From Dacryopinax spathularia (taxonomy: Eukaryota > Basidiomycota > Dacrymycetes > Dacrymycetales > Dacrymycetaceae), in NCBI GenBank assembly GCA_037974965.1, contig JBBPFI010000003.1, forward strand, positions 434,001 through 498,000: a stretch of DNA of 64,000 nucleotides. Direction: 5' to 3'. Below, one piece after another: positions 26,150-37,700 of the stretch (position 1 is its first letter; every line of letters starts with the position of its first letter). A model generated the notes under the pieces. That model saw only the letters and a program-made list of their open reading frames with translations, was not told the DNA's origin and did not search any database. A program made the translations under genes and the position numbers.

Positions 26150-27523
26150 ATGGACTTGCAACTTCGGGCACGAGTCAATCGCTTCAAGAACATCACGCCT
26201 TTCGACGGGTGGCCAGATGAAAATGCCTTGACGAGGCAGTTCACCCCCGCTGAACGAACCGCGCTGAAGCAGCTCAAAGTACGTCCCAACCTCCAACCTC
26301 CCCACTCTCAAGCAGTCCCATCTCTGGACCGACCGCTCATCGCCAACCTAACTAACTATGTCATCTATCAGGCCAAGCTACTCTTCGCGTTCCAAATTGC
26401 CTTCCCCATCGCTCGTACGGAACCGGTCACCCTCTGGGGCGTGCAGCTGGATCCCGATCCAGATTCTCATGATGCCAGAGCGAGCGTAATGTTGATGCAT
26501 TTCCTTCGTGCGCGGTACGTCTCCAACCCCAATCAACGCCGTAGGAGAATGAGGGCAACCCGTTGACTCTTATGTTTATGTTCGGGGTTGGTAGGGATCT
26601 CAAGGTCGACGCAGCGCTCGAACTGCTCCTCTCCACCCTCCGCTGGCGAACGACCTTCAACCCCTCCCTCACTCCCGACTCCGACGAGAACCTAAACCTC
26701 AACTCCAACTCCAACTCCAAATCCGAGGAGGACGACCCGGAAGACGTATTCGGCAGAACAGGGCACATATTTGGCCGCGACAAGCAGGGCAGACCCGTGT
26801 TGTATCATCTCCCCGCCCAAGGCGCGGCCGAGCTGAGGGGGATGTATGCCGATCCGGAGAGGTTTGTCCGGTATGTCCTCCCTCCCTCTTTTCCACCCCT
26901 TCCTCAGAAAGGAGGAGGAGGAGTCTTCGATTGTCGATGCTGATCGCGTGAGGTGGTGTACTAGGTGGAAGATCAACCTCATGGAACGAGCTTGCTCATT
27001 GTTGGATTTTGAGAGGGTTGACCAGATCGTTCAGGTGCATGGTGAGCTCTCCCTAGAGGGCAGGCGATTCCCCGGCTAAAAAATATTGTGTAGACTATGA
27101 AGGCTTCGACTGGAAGAGCATTACGCCGGAGATGAGGGGTGCGAACGCCGAGCTAATCAGGTATATCTCTCCTTCCCCGATTCCCTGCCACTACGATACC
27201 GCAACGTCCCCTAAAGTCAAGTATCAGTTCACTCATGCCCCGATTCATGTAGGCTCATCAACACCCACTACCCCCACCTGACCCACACCCAATTCTTCCT
27301 CAACATCCCCGCCCCCACACGCTGGTCACTCTATCTCTTCGGGCCCCTCCTCTTCGCTCCCAAAACCAGATCGAAATCGAACTCGGCAAGAGACAGCAGG
27401 TCCGGGGAGAAGAACGTCGTGCTCGGTCTGGGGCCGGAGGTGATCGGGAGGGGGATGAGGGGGTATGTGGCGGAGGAGGAGCTGCCGAGGCGGTATGGGG
27501 GGAGGGCGGAGGTGGGGTGGTGA
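26150..27523 (+). CDS. SFH5-like CRAL-TRIO (Sec14-type) phosphatidylinositol-transfer protein, copy 1
   Basis: Lipid-transfer protein of 320 aa; fungal SFH5 proteins move phosphatidylinositol (and bind haem in yeast) at ER and plasma-membrane contacts. Exons are 26150-26278, 26372-26514, 26595-26870, 26965-27041, 27094-27160 and 27253-27523. The CRAL-TRIO N domain contains VTLWGVQLDP and ASVMLMHFLRAR (helical bundle); the lipid-binding domain has GHIFGRDKQGRPVLYHL, MERACSLLDFERVDQIVQVHDYEG and ends ELPRRYGGRAE, the gate-closing end of the family. An acidic and Asn/Ser-rich insertion (residues about 115-135) is absent from copy 2 at 33096. All five introns fall at the same codons and phases as in copy 2, so they arose by duplication. 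The start is inferred, as N-termini of the two copies differ. Confidence 0.85.
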
Positions 27524-27806
27524 TCGTACTGTATCGATGTCCTTTTTGTCTTTGTGTCTGCATCGCCTCCATCAAGGGGCGTGCCTGATTCGGCGATGAC
27601 AGTGAGGAACACGAGGCGCTGCCCCTATGTATTTGGGGATCCCCTCGCGGAAGCGCTAGCAGAGAGAACCCGGGCGGCTCTGTCCCAATCCTCCAACAAC
27701 GGCGTAGCGCCCTCTCACGTCTCCCCATCTCACCCATCTAACGCCCAGAAGTTGGATACCTATATTTCCTCGCGATTGCGCTTCGGACGGACAATACACA
27801 TCAACC

Positions 27807-28763
27807 ATGCCGCCTTCAACCCCTTCCCGTGCCTCGGCCGAAACGTCCACAGCGAGCGTGGGCCAAGCGCCTACCGCCACTAACGAGCGATACGGCCTCC
27901 CTCGCGCTCTTCGACACACGGCCGATATCGTCCTTCTCTCCTCTGACGGCGCCCGATTCCCCGCACATAAGTCCTATCTGGCCGCATCGAGCGCTTTCTT
28001 CGCCCAGATGTTCGACGACGAGATGTCGGACGGCGACCAAGGCGGTAGCGAGGACGAGCTGCCTACGGTGCAGCTCTCCGAAGACAAGGACACCCTCGCC
28101 TGCCTGCTCCCCTGCATCTACCCCGGCTCGAAACAGCGGCCTCCCTCGCTGCGCGTCCTGCTTGCGACCCTCGCCGCGGCGAACAAGTACGATATCCCTT
28201 CTGCGCGCGATTCGATGCGGCCGCACCTCATCTGGCCGGAATTCTTGAACCAGAACCCGCTCCTCGTGTACTCTGTGTCCCGGGCGTTGCAGTACGAGCC
28301 AGAGGAGCAGTTGGCACTTGAGACATTGTACAAGCTGAAGGAAGAGGAGGTCCTTGTACTTGATATGGAGGGTGTGCGTGCTGCCGATCTTGCGGCCGTG
28401 CAGCGCAAGCGTGTCCATCGTGCAAACAAGATCGTCAAGACTGTCAATGATGTACTCGCGTGGGATGCTGGCGCGCGCACGCCTGCGAATTGCTATCGCC
28501 CGGTCTGTCCAGTATGCAAGCAGCAGCCGATTTGGGTGTATATCTGGACGAAGCGGATGATGCTCGAGGTTCGCAAGCGGCCGATGCTCGATAAGGCGTT
28601 TTCGTTCACTTTCCTCGAAGGCTCCAGATTGAAGACGCCGCGGTGCAGATGCACCCCGGACATGATCCTTTGGGATGTGAGGCACTTTGAGGAGCTGAAG
28701 AAGAGGGTGGAGGAGGCGCTAAAGTCCGCCAAAGCTCGACCGCAGTCGTCTCTCCGCAAGTAA
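27807..28763 (+). CDS. BTB/POZ-domain protein
   Basis: Single-exon gene, 318 aa. The BTB fold starts near residue 38 with HTADIVLLSSDGARFPAHKS, a standard BTB opening in which the Asp and the AHK are conserved, followed by YLAASSAFFAQMFDDEM and a helical BACK-like part (LATLAAANKYDIPSARDSM). BTB domains dimerise and often bind Cullin-3; fungal single-BTB proteins of this length are mostly uncharacterised. The C-terminal third contains Cys clusters (CYRPVCPVCKQQP near residue 232 and RCRC near 283) that could bind a zinc ion, which is not typical of simple BTB proteins. Its stop lies only 10 bp from the stop of the convergent TFIIIC gene, so the two transcripts must overlap at their 3' ends. 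Confidence 0.88.
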   Translation: MPPSTPSRASAETSTASVGQAPTATNERYGLPRALRHTADIVLLSSDGARFPAHKSYLAASSAFFAQMFDDEMSDGDQGGSEDELPTVQLSEDKDTLACLLPCIYPGSKQRPPSLRVLLATLAAANKYDIPSARDSMRPHLIWPEFLNQNPLLVYSVSRALQYEPEEQLALETLYKLKEEEVLVLDMEGVRAADLAAVQRKRVHRANKIVKTVNDVLAWDAGARTPANCYRPVCPVCKQQPIWVYIWTKRMMLEVRKRPMLDKAFSFTFLEGSRLKTPRCRCTPDMILWDVRHFEELKKRVEEALKSAKARPQSSLRK

Positions 28764-28773
28764 CGCCCTGCCG

Positions 28774-31736
28774 CTACAAAATGCGGACGAAACGCCCGCC
28801 GCAGAGCAAGCATGTCTGGACCGTTTCGAGCACTAGATCGGCGAACCAGCCGTGCGTCACTCGCCTGCCGTTCAACTCGCTAGGCGGGAGGAGGGCCTTC
28901 CTGCCACAGCCGACACATGTCCGCACGTTTGGAGTGGCGAGCGGGAAGGTGGTAATTGAGCATCGTTCTGTTCAAGAGGTTAGTTGTGTAGAGGAGAGAG
29001 GGAGGGTACCCACCCCATATGTGGCCGCTTCTGCAGCGCACTCGTTCCAAGCTTGATATAGGCATCGAAAACTTGCACACGACGCAAGCGTCTCCCACGT
29101 CGATCGGCGTGCGCAGCTTGGTAGATGACTCGCCAGATTCATGCAGGGCGTCCGGCCGTCCAATCTGAGTCAGGTTGAGGCCGATCGATTGCGCTAGATC
29201 CTCGGACGCTGCTTTCAGCGACTGAACGTCGACAGGTAGCTGGCTTGCTATGGCCACCATGCGTTGGAAGAAGGGGCGATCACGTTCTGTGATGAGTGAG
29301 ATCATGTGAAATATTCTAATGTTGCATAGTTCATACCAAGGACCAGCGACTGTTGGCCCCGCATAACACGCAGGAATCCGGAGATGATATGGGCTAGGAT
29401 AATATGTTGAATCAATTCCCTTTGATCCTGTGATACAGTATAACCAAGTTTCTAAAGAATGATGGTAAGCGAAGAGCGTGAAGCAGATGGCCAGAAACTC
29501 ACAACAGCGAGCCCCAGAACCGCTAACTTGCTTCGCAGAATGTCAAGGTCCCGCTGCTTACACAGATTCGCGGTGAGCTGACTTCGCAAGGCGTCCTCGC
29601 CGCTCGATCCCTTCTTTCCAGGACTAGGAGGATCCAGCAGGATGCCACTTGAGTCCGGTACGGACACTTCTAGTATGCGAGATATCCCATCCTTCACTTC
29701 TTGGGAGTCTCGGTTCATCAAGAGGTCCAGGTATATGGACAAGAGTCTCTCGCCCCGGTGCGAGCGTGTACCATACGCTGCTGAGCAAAATTTCAGAACG
29801 GAGCAGGGATGAGAAAGCCACAACTTACGATGTTGGGGATTGCAGATCGACTCCACGTTGTTCAGGGAGCGTACCGGATTTTCCGGATTGTCCAGCATTG
29901 TCGCCATGACCAACGTCGTAATCTGATTAGACTCCGCAAGATATTCAAGGAACGTGGGATGCGTTTTCCTGCTCAGACCTTAGCTTCACGACCCGTTCCT
30001 TCTAGCTGAAGGACGTACATATACGACCAGAGGGCCACCCGATCCGTAGGTACACAGGCCCCGAATGTCTGCATCACGGCGACCTCTGAGCTGTCAGAGC
30101 CTTCAATCTCGACGCAAATGTTTCTTCTCCTGCTCGTCAGCAGGACTGGGCCTATCGGCGATCCGGATAGCTCAAAGGTAGGGTTTGTGGACACGCCATA
30201 AACCACTTGGATTGAGCCGTCGGAGTAAGAGGCCACAAGCACATCTTCGGTAGGCAGGTAGTCGAAGCCTTGAAAGCGTTAGACAGTGACTTGAAAGGGG
30301 CTGGAGACTAACCAGCAGGAATACCCAGAGCGGTTGCCCCGGAAAATACGGGTATCTTCTGGAGCAGTAGACGGCGATTGCCGGTCCAAGCGAGACCAGA
30401 TCCGTCTGGTGCCACTAGACCTAAGATCCCTGGCTTGGAGTAGACAAGAATATGTCGGGAAGTATCTGTCTCCGGTTATGAACGGTTGAGATCGACAACG
30501 AGATGGGCCTTACCATCCAGCTGTAGCCACTTCAGCGCAGTGATGTCTCTGCCATCTGGGGCAACCAACGGCACAGGTTGACATTGTGCCTTGACTTCTC
30601 CTTCTGAAATGTTCTGCATGACCGTAACCAGGCGCACAGAGCCGTCCGGTAGCGCGCAAGCGAGAGAGCAGGCAGCTGACAAGTCTGAGCCAATGGCACA
30701 TGAGATCCGGTTGCATGCCGCATACCAGATAGTGGTTCCCTCCGCACCCAGGGAGACCAAGCGAGGTTCGTGATCCAGTCCTCACTGACTTCGACGTAGG
30801 CAGATCGCGTCCAACCCTCAGGACCGCCGTATCTAATAGCATTGAGTAACGCAATCTTCGATATATGAAAGAGCTGACCTCCATAGACAGATGCCACCTG
30901 CTCTATTGCCCAGCGCAAGGAAAGAGAGATCTCTGGAGGGCGGAACTCCATCTATGTCAACGGCGCCCGACCAGGCCAAGGCTGATCCAGATCAGCCGCT
31001 GCCCAAACGTCCATCACACACACGACATACCGCTCGTCTGAGCTTCTAGTACCTTTTTGAGAGGTGTAGTGCCGGAAGAGGCATTCGTTGGCGCAGGCTT
31101 GCCATCATTGAGAAGCAGGCTTGTCAAAGACATTAGCTGCCAACACTGAGCACAGGTTGTTTCCGCTGTTGACACGCTTACTGACCCTGGGCCATTCGCC
31201 ATCGACATAGTTCTTGCCTGAGCCAAAGACGAATACCTCCAGATTGGTATTCAGGACCGCAGCGAGACATCTGGCAAAATATCAGCAGGCGAAACCGCAA
31301 GCTACAGATGGTGCAACTCACGTTCCATGCTTGCCGATTCCTGCTGGCGACCAGGTGAAGTCCTTGCACTGGATTGATACGGAACCAGGGACGAGCGAAG
31401 CCATCTCCAAGCACTCGTCCGCCCATGTGAAGTGATCGTACAGTCCAATGTCGGCTACCGCGCGATACAGCTTGATCGGCTCTATTCCCGGCTTATGGTG
31501 GGCAGCGACTACGGCCACCTCCGCCGAACCCAGGTCGTAGGACATGCCAATGTTTGGCGTCTGACCAGCATGCAGTCAGTATAACTGACCGGCAAGGGCT
31601 AAGTACTACATACGAGGATGTGCAGGGCGGCACGTGTAAGCACGCCGATTTGACCGTCCTCATTCCGTTGTAAGCTGGTGATCGAGGCTCGATGCACCGG
31701 GGCTGAAAGCTCCACCGCAATATGGATGTCAAACAT
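28774..31736 (-). CDS. Transcription factor IIIC subunit (TFIIIC delta / zinc-finger type)
   Basis: Subunit of the RNA polymerase III factor TFIIIC that binds tRNA-gene promoters. Fourteen exons assemble in frame to 768 aa: 31736-31614, 31560-31322, 31270-31186, 31145-31031, 30951-30879, 30832-30726, 30675-30514, 30465-30313, 30268-30019, 29968-29829, 29780-29503, 29451-29337, 29286-29014 and 28967-28774. The N-terminal half is a WD-like propeller (ELSAPVHR..., then FLALGNRAGGICLWR, then EDWITNLAWSPW). The C-terminus is the TFIIIC zinc finger: CVVCKFSMP, CRSGHIWERCSITTFPL, CVGCGRKALLP and CLLCGGRFV supply the Cys/His ligands. This order matches TFIIIC_delta plus zf-TFIIIC. The frame is also open upstream to 31913, but 31736 is taken as the start because family homology begins there. 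Confidence 0.88.
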
Positions 31737-32132
31737 CCTTAAAACATTCGAAGGAGGTGAGATACGATAGACAGATTCTTGACAGCATGTAAGCACATAT
31801 GGAGACCATGTAGGTCGTCCTGAATGTGCACCTGAGGAGGCTGGCAAACATCCGCTCGTCGACGCGTTTTCGGCCGTCCTCGTCGCGTCGCGCACCCTGA
31901 GCGCGTCCTCCAAGCAAATGCAGGTGTCATTCTAGCCCTTTCACAACAGCATGTCTTTCTGATCACAGCTGCACTTAATTTTGCTCGTGGACTCGACTAT
32001 ACCGAAGCTCCGACTCAGAATATCGCGTCAGGGAACGAGCCCAAACCGCCATGACGGTACGCCTGCCGCACTCCGAGGCGGTAATCACCCTTTGGTGACC
32101 TCGATCAGGATCTTGCCTTCTGCTATCTTCAC
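31737..32132. promoter_or_regulatory. Divergent promoter, TFIIIC subunit / APC13 candidate
   Basis: 396 bp between two divergent housekeeping genes; part of it is open in frame with the TFIIIC start and may be coding if translation begins at 31913. No further element recognised. Confidence 0.4.
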
Positions 32133-32766
32133 ATGACAGATGCGCAGCTACGACATATTGATGACGACCTTGACGGACTGGACTACGAGCTGGACTACGA
32201 AGGTGCATACCTCTGGCAAGATGTGACCTCTTCAACGCTAACCCGATCCGGCAGAGATCGATGTTCCGCTAGAATTCTTACCACCAGAACCCGATGACGA
32301 GGACCGTGCGTATCTCGTTCCTCGAACCTGAGCAAGGGGATGCATATCTAACGGCTTAGCAGGTCTACCCTCCCAGATCCATCCTTCCTATCCATATGGC
32401 AATCCAACCAAAGCACCTCCCCCATCAATGGCCGGTACCGTCCCCATGGGTATTTTGGGCGCACGTGCGCTCTTCGAAGACGTTGCCATAGAACGCAAAG
32501 GCTTCCAGGCCCGGCCGAACTGGACAGATCTCGGTCTGGATCAGCTATACAGGGTCGATCCCGAACGGATCGAAGCAGCCGCCGCCGCTGCGGCAAGACA
32601 TACGAATCAAGCGAATCCGCAGGCTCCAAATAATGGGGATGTGCAACAGCCTGAGCTGGAGGAAGGAGAGGAGGGTGCGCCAGAAGACGAGCTGGAGGCT
32701 GCTGAGGGCGAGGAAGAGGAAGAGGAGGAAGATGAGCTGCCCATCTCAGACCTCGAGAGTGGCTGA
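32133..32766 (+). CDS. apc13: Probable anaphase-promoting complex subunit APC13
   Basis: Exons 32133-32202, 32255-32305 and 32363-32766 join to 174 aa. After an acidic start comes EIDVPLEFLPPEPDDED near residue 24, and later ARPNWTDLGLDQLYRVDPER. The combination of a VPLxxLPxPExD segment with a downstream WTDLxLxxL segment is the signature of APC13/SWM1, a small subunit that stabilises TPR subunits of the anaphase-promoting complex, the ubiquitin ligase for mitotic cyclins. The family is poorly conserved and this protein is longer than animal APC13 (about 75 aa), with a linker between the two motifs and a very acidic Glu-rich tail ending ISDLESG. The call rests on those two short motifs. Confidence 0.6.
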
Positions 32767-33095
32767 CTGGCGAGGTCATTAGCCAATATTGTATTTCGTA
32801 TCGCCTTTCTCTTCTTTCAATTAAATGTCGTTATGACTTGTCATGTGCGTCTCTTTGCCTCAGGATCTGTCAGTACTTGATGCAGCCATAGAACTTTCCG
32901 GATTATCGGAGATTTCGGATTAATTGATAAGATTATCCATAATCACGTGCATTGACTTCTTTCCACCATCATCCGGCGGTCTCCGACCGCCGCTGCGGAA
33001 CTTGGCTGGCACATTTGTGCGGCCAACGAACTCGGCACCCACGTCCCTTTGCCCCTTGTCTTTCTTCCTTTACAGGCTTTCCATCACTCGCCAGA
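32767..33095. promoter_or_regulatory. Intergenic: promoter of SFH5-like copy 2
   Basis: 329 bp, AT-richer than its surroundings at 32880-32945, with a pyrimidine-rich leader before the next start. No other element seen. Confidence 0.4.
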
Positions 33096-34222
33096 ATGGC
33101 TACAAGTACTGCAGCAGAGACGCCGGAGGTCAAGACGACCGTCATGGAGGAACCACAGAACAACCTGACGCGCAAGTTCACGGAGGCGGAGTGGACCGCG
33201 TTGAAGCAGCTCAGGGTGCGTGTTGTTCTCGAAGAGAGTGCCATGAACATGCACTCAACCTGCGCTACAGACCGAGCTACCGCTCATCTTTGAGGAGGCT
33301 TTTCCGAAAAAGGAGAATGCACGCACTGACCCGATCAATATCTGGGGCGTGTCTATTGACCCCAATAGGCTGGATGCGCGGGCTAGCGTGGTTCTGATGC
33401 ACTTCATTCGGGCACAGTATGCCACACCTCATGCTCAACCCTCGAGCGGCCACTGACAGATTCATAGGGAACTCAAGGTCGATGCCGCGAAGAAGATGCT
33501 CATCGACACGTTGCGCTGGAGGGCCGAGTTCGACCCTGCGAAGGCAGCTGAAGAGCCGTTCGATGAGTCGATCTTTGGCAAGGCTGGCCACATGTTTGGT
33601 CGGGATCCTGAGGGACGACCCATCCAGTACAACATCTATGGAGGAGAGGTGGACACCACAAAGGTGTTTGCTGATCTGAACAAGTTCTTGCGGTGTGTGC
33701 TGTCATCGGCCTTTGTGTGGATGCGCGCTGACTCCATGTACGTAGATGGCGGGTGGGTCTGATGGAGAAGGGTTGCATGCTTCTCGATTTCGAAAATGTC
33801 GATCAGATGATCCAAGTGCATGGTACGTCACATATGTGCATCTCCCGTGGTTACCACTAACGGCACCGAACAGACTATGCTGGTGTCGGTCTGTCAAGTA
33901 GAACGCCAGAGAGCAAGAAGGCTGCCGCGGAGGCGACAAGGTAAGTACCGGTCAAGGAGGCTGTATTCCAATTCTAACGGGCTGCTGCAGGATCTTCCGC
34001 GACTACTACCCCGAGACGCTATACAAGAAGTTCTTTATAAACGTTCCAGCCTTCATGACCTGGATCTTCTGGCTGTTCAAGCCAATGCTCTCCGCTCATA
34101 CGCTCGCGAAGATGGAAGTCCTGGGTGTCGGGCCTGAGACGATTGCAAAGGGGATGCTGCCTTACATTCATGCACACGAGCTGCCGAAGAGGTATGGCGG
34201 GACGGCGGAAACGGACTGGTAA
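33096..34222 (+). CDS. SFH5: SFH5-like CRAL-TRIO (Sec14-type) phosphatidylinositol-transfer protein, copy 2
   Basis: Lipid-transfer protein of 288 aa and the more regular of the two SFH5-like genes. Exons are 33096-33215, 33271-33416, 33468-33692, 33746-33822, 33874-33940 and 33991-34222; three internal exons (the fourth and fifth at 77 and 67 nt, with the same phases) match copy 1 at 26150. Conserved blocks are INIWGVSIDP, ASVVLMHFIRA, GHMFGRDPEGRPIQYNIYGG, MEKGCMLLDFENVDQMIQVHDYAG, YYPETLYKKFFINVPAFM (lipid-pocket strand typical of Sec14 proteins) and ELPKRYGGTAE. Copy 1 has kept the frame but changed the pocket strand to HTQFFLNIPAPTRW. The two genes are separated by the BTB, TFIIIC and APC13 genes, so the duplication was followed by rearrangement or was dispersed. 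Confidence 0.9.
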
Positions 34223-34791
34223 TTTTGTTCTTTGGAAGGACGCGGCTACTGTACCAGCGGTTCAGACGACCTGTCGGTAGGCCATCTACGGTATCTTCAT
34301 GACGTCACGATTTCTTTCTTGATCGCACCCCTAATTAACACCTTTTCCCTGCATTGTTGGCTCTGAATGGCTAGCCATGTACGTGAAGCTCCTTCATCAA
34401 CCTCGACGCGCCGGCGTTAAAGGGAATTGCGGCGAAAACGTGGGCCGAGAGACCCGTGGTTGGTAGTCCTCCAATACTCGTCGAGGCTGAGTGGTGGATT
34501 CGCACAATGCAAGTGTTCCTGCATTCATGCGCTACTGTAACTAGCTACCGAAAGTCCTACAAATTATATGACCAACAAGGTACCGGCGCCGGTTGTTGCA
34601 TGTGCGGTCATCGGCCGGAATCGGCATTGATCCCCGGTCACAGCCACTGACGACGGTGTGCAACGTTCCAAGGAAGGCACCCCACACCGACGCACCATCA
34701 TCCTCCGTCTGCGCTCCATCCCCTGCTCCCTCATCCTCGTCGGCGCTCCTTCCTGCCTTAGGACACGGTTTCCCTGGGCTAGAGAAACAAG
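34223..34791. promoter_or_regulatory. Intergenic: promoter of the ANTH protein
   Basis: 569 bp with no gene. The last 120 bp are C/T-rich, consistent with a core promoter and leader. Confidence 0.4.
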
Positions 34792-37700
34792 ATGTCCAGC
34801 TTTGAAAAAATCGTCAAGATGGCGTGTAAGCCCAAAGCGGCTCCGCCAAAGGCAAAGGCGAGCTCGTCGTGCTACGTCATGCCGACAGCGATGTTGACCG
34901 AGAGGACAGTATCTTGACCCCATCGTGATGGCCACCTACTCGGAAGACGGCAGCGTGGGAGACATATTGAAGGCTCTGGCACCTAGACTCCGGGAGCCAA
35001 ATGCGGTCGTGGGTATAATGTCTCTGCGCACCTATTCTGAGACGGCTTAACTGTAGTACAGATTGTCTTCAAAGCTCTCATCGTGCTCCATACCATGATG
35101 CGGAACGGGTCGACCGATAACGTCTTGAGCTATCTGGCAGAGAACGACGTCTTGCGTTTGCGCAACGTTGCTCAGGGGCAATGGGAAGGTACGTCTAGTT
35201 GTTTGACCATATTAAACTTGTGCGCTGACCGGAAGCTGCAGGCTACGATGCTCCGGATAACCTGATCCGATATGCCGCCTACCTGGAAACCCGTGTACGA
35301 GCCTACCGCGACCTAAAACACGATGCCATCCGTGTTCAGTCGGAGTCCAACCGCGATGCCCACATCAACAATGAGCTCAGCGGCTCTACCCGGAAGAAAG
35401 GCAGTAGCAGCACGAACAACCCGCCCCAAAGAAGCAAGACGATGATGGGTCGAAAGCTTCGGAGCATGTCAGTTGAGAAGGGTCTGTTGCGAGAGACGAA
35501 GATTGTACAGAAGCAGATGGACGCTCTGTTGGCTTGCAAGGTGTGCTATTTTTAGATTTTAGAGGGGTTCGCGCTGAACCTTGTTTGCAGTTCTACCTTG
35601 ACGACTTGGAAGACGGCGAATTGACGATAACCGCTCTACGTCTTCTTGTCAAGGACCTTCTTATCCTCTTCCAAGCTGTCAATGAAGGTGTGATCAATGT
35701 GTTGGGTGGGTCTTTATCGGGATGCAGAGGGGTTTGTACTGATTACCCGTCTCTCCAGAGCACTACTTCGAGATGTCACACGTGGATGCGGAAGACTCCC
35801 TCAAAATATACCGGCACTTCTGCAAGCAAGCAGAAGCAGTTGTCGAATACCTGAGCGTGGCGAAGAAGATGCAGAACCTTCTCAACGTGCCTATACCCAA
35901 CCTCAAGCATGTAAGTTGTTATATCCCGGCTGGTATTACCGTATCTAAGTTATATTGCTCAGGCGCCTGTATCTCTGGCAGGGGCATTGGAGGAATACCT
36001 CAACGACCCGAACTTCGAACAGAACAGGCTGGAATACAAACAGAACAAGGACATTGCCGATGGCAAAGCACCTCCCAGACCAGTCGAGACGAAGAAAGAG
36101 GAGCCCAAGCCTTCCTCCTCTACGAACGGGAATCAGAACACGAACACGTCGAGCAACGCGGGTCAAGCTGCTTCGCAGACCGTCAATAAGGAACTGGTCG
36201 ATTTCTTCGCTTCCCTCGAGGTCGGCCAGCAGGACATGTTCAACCCACAGACAAACAGGTGCGTACAACAAAGTGACTTCTCGGTAGATGGCTGACATAA
36301 ATATTTCAGCCCCAGCTCGCTCTACTTCAGCCAACAAGCCGCTGCGAACCCCTTCCACGCTCGCCAGTCTATGCTTCTGCCCCAAGCTACAGGTGCTTTC
36401 CCTGGCGCTGGCGCTTTCCCAAGCTCGATGCCCTTCCTCCAAGCGCAGGCTACAGGCTTCCCCAACCGATTTGGGGCGGGCATGCCCAATGCCTTCTTAC
36501 AGCCTACCCATACCGGTATGCCTGGTGCTTTCCCCCAGGCGCAGCCGCAAGCACAACCTGCGTTCTTGCAACCGCAGCCTGGACTCTTGCAACCTCAACC
36601 TACGGGCAATCCGTTCCGTCAGAGCATGTTGCTCCCGCAAAGCACCGGTATGCCATCAATGGGTGCCGGTCCGTTCGGGATGAATCAGCCACAAGCGCCG
36701 AATACCGCTCCTATGAGGACCATGTCCGCTTTCGAAGCGCCGATACCACAGTCCACAAGCCCGCCAGCCATGCAGCCTGCGCAAACTCAGCCAAAGCCAT
36801 TTGGCACTCAGTCTCTCTCTGGTCCACAACGCTCTGCTTCGACGCCTCTGACAAACAATCCGCTGTCCGCCTCTACTTCGGCCGCCGAGCGAACGGCTGC
36901 TGCGCCTTTGCTCCCTATGAAGACCGGCTCACGCAATCCATTTGCTCCATCTACGGAGATCGCAGCTCCGCCCCCGCCGCCTCCACCCGTTCAGCCTACC
37001 CTCAATGCTCTGCGGACCGGCGCTCCGTGGATGACCTCGCACCTACAGCCGAACGGAGGGCTGCCTACTCTCGCCGAGTCGCCCGTATCGGAAACGCCGA
37101 AGTCCAACGGGACAGCCCTTCCTCCTACGACCGGTATCATGGCCAGCGTTGCCTCCTCTTTTGTCAAGCCCGAGGATCAGAACAAGAACCATTTCTCGAC
37201 TTCTGCCTTCGGCGGTTCATCCAATCTATCCAGCTCGTCTACGCCTTTCTCTACTTCAAACAAGCCGAATGAAACGGGACCAACGCCTTATCCTGGTACC
37301 GGTCAGGGAAGCACGCCGTTCTCATTCGGTAGTGCAGAGAACAAGCCTGCAGCCGCACCGCTCACGAGTCAGCCAACGGGCTTCGCTGGAAGCAGTGTGA
37401 AGCCGTTCCAGCCCACATCATCCTTCGGCGCGTCTCTTCTAGCCTCTTTACCGCCTATAACCTCACCACCACCGAGCACGGGTGCCACTTCGCCACCTGC
37501 CGGTGGTAATGCCTCTGGTGCATCAAACAACTCCAACAACCCACCTTCTTTTACTGGTTCTGCCTTCGGCAGCTCCGCCTTCTCGAACATATCGTCTCAA
37601 CCCACGGGCGTCAGCAGCGCAACCACTGGGATAAGCAGTGCCCCTACAGGAATCAGCAGCTTCAGTGGGCTCTCTTCGAGTACAGCAACGACACAGCCCT

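Noticed and set aside
28118-28685. Antisense frames across the BTB gene
   Set aside because: The plus-strand BTB protein is well supported; the reverse frames are Arg-rich shadows.
31177-31226. Alternative exon start VSVSTAETTCAQ in the TFIIIC gene
   Set aside because: Splicing from WPR to CWQLMSLTSLLLND uses consensus sites and keeps the frame; the alternative reads through the intron.
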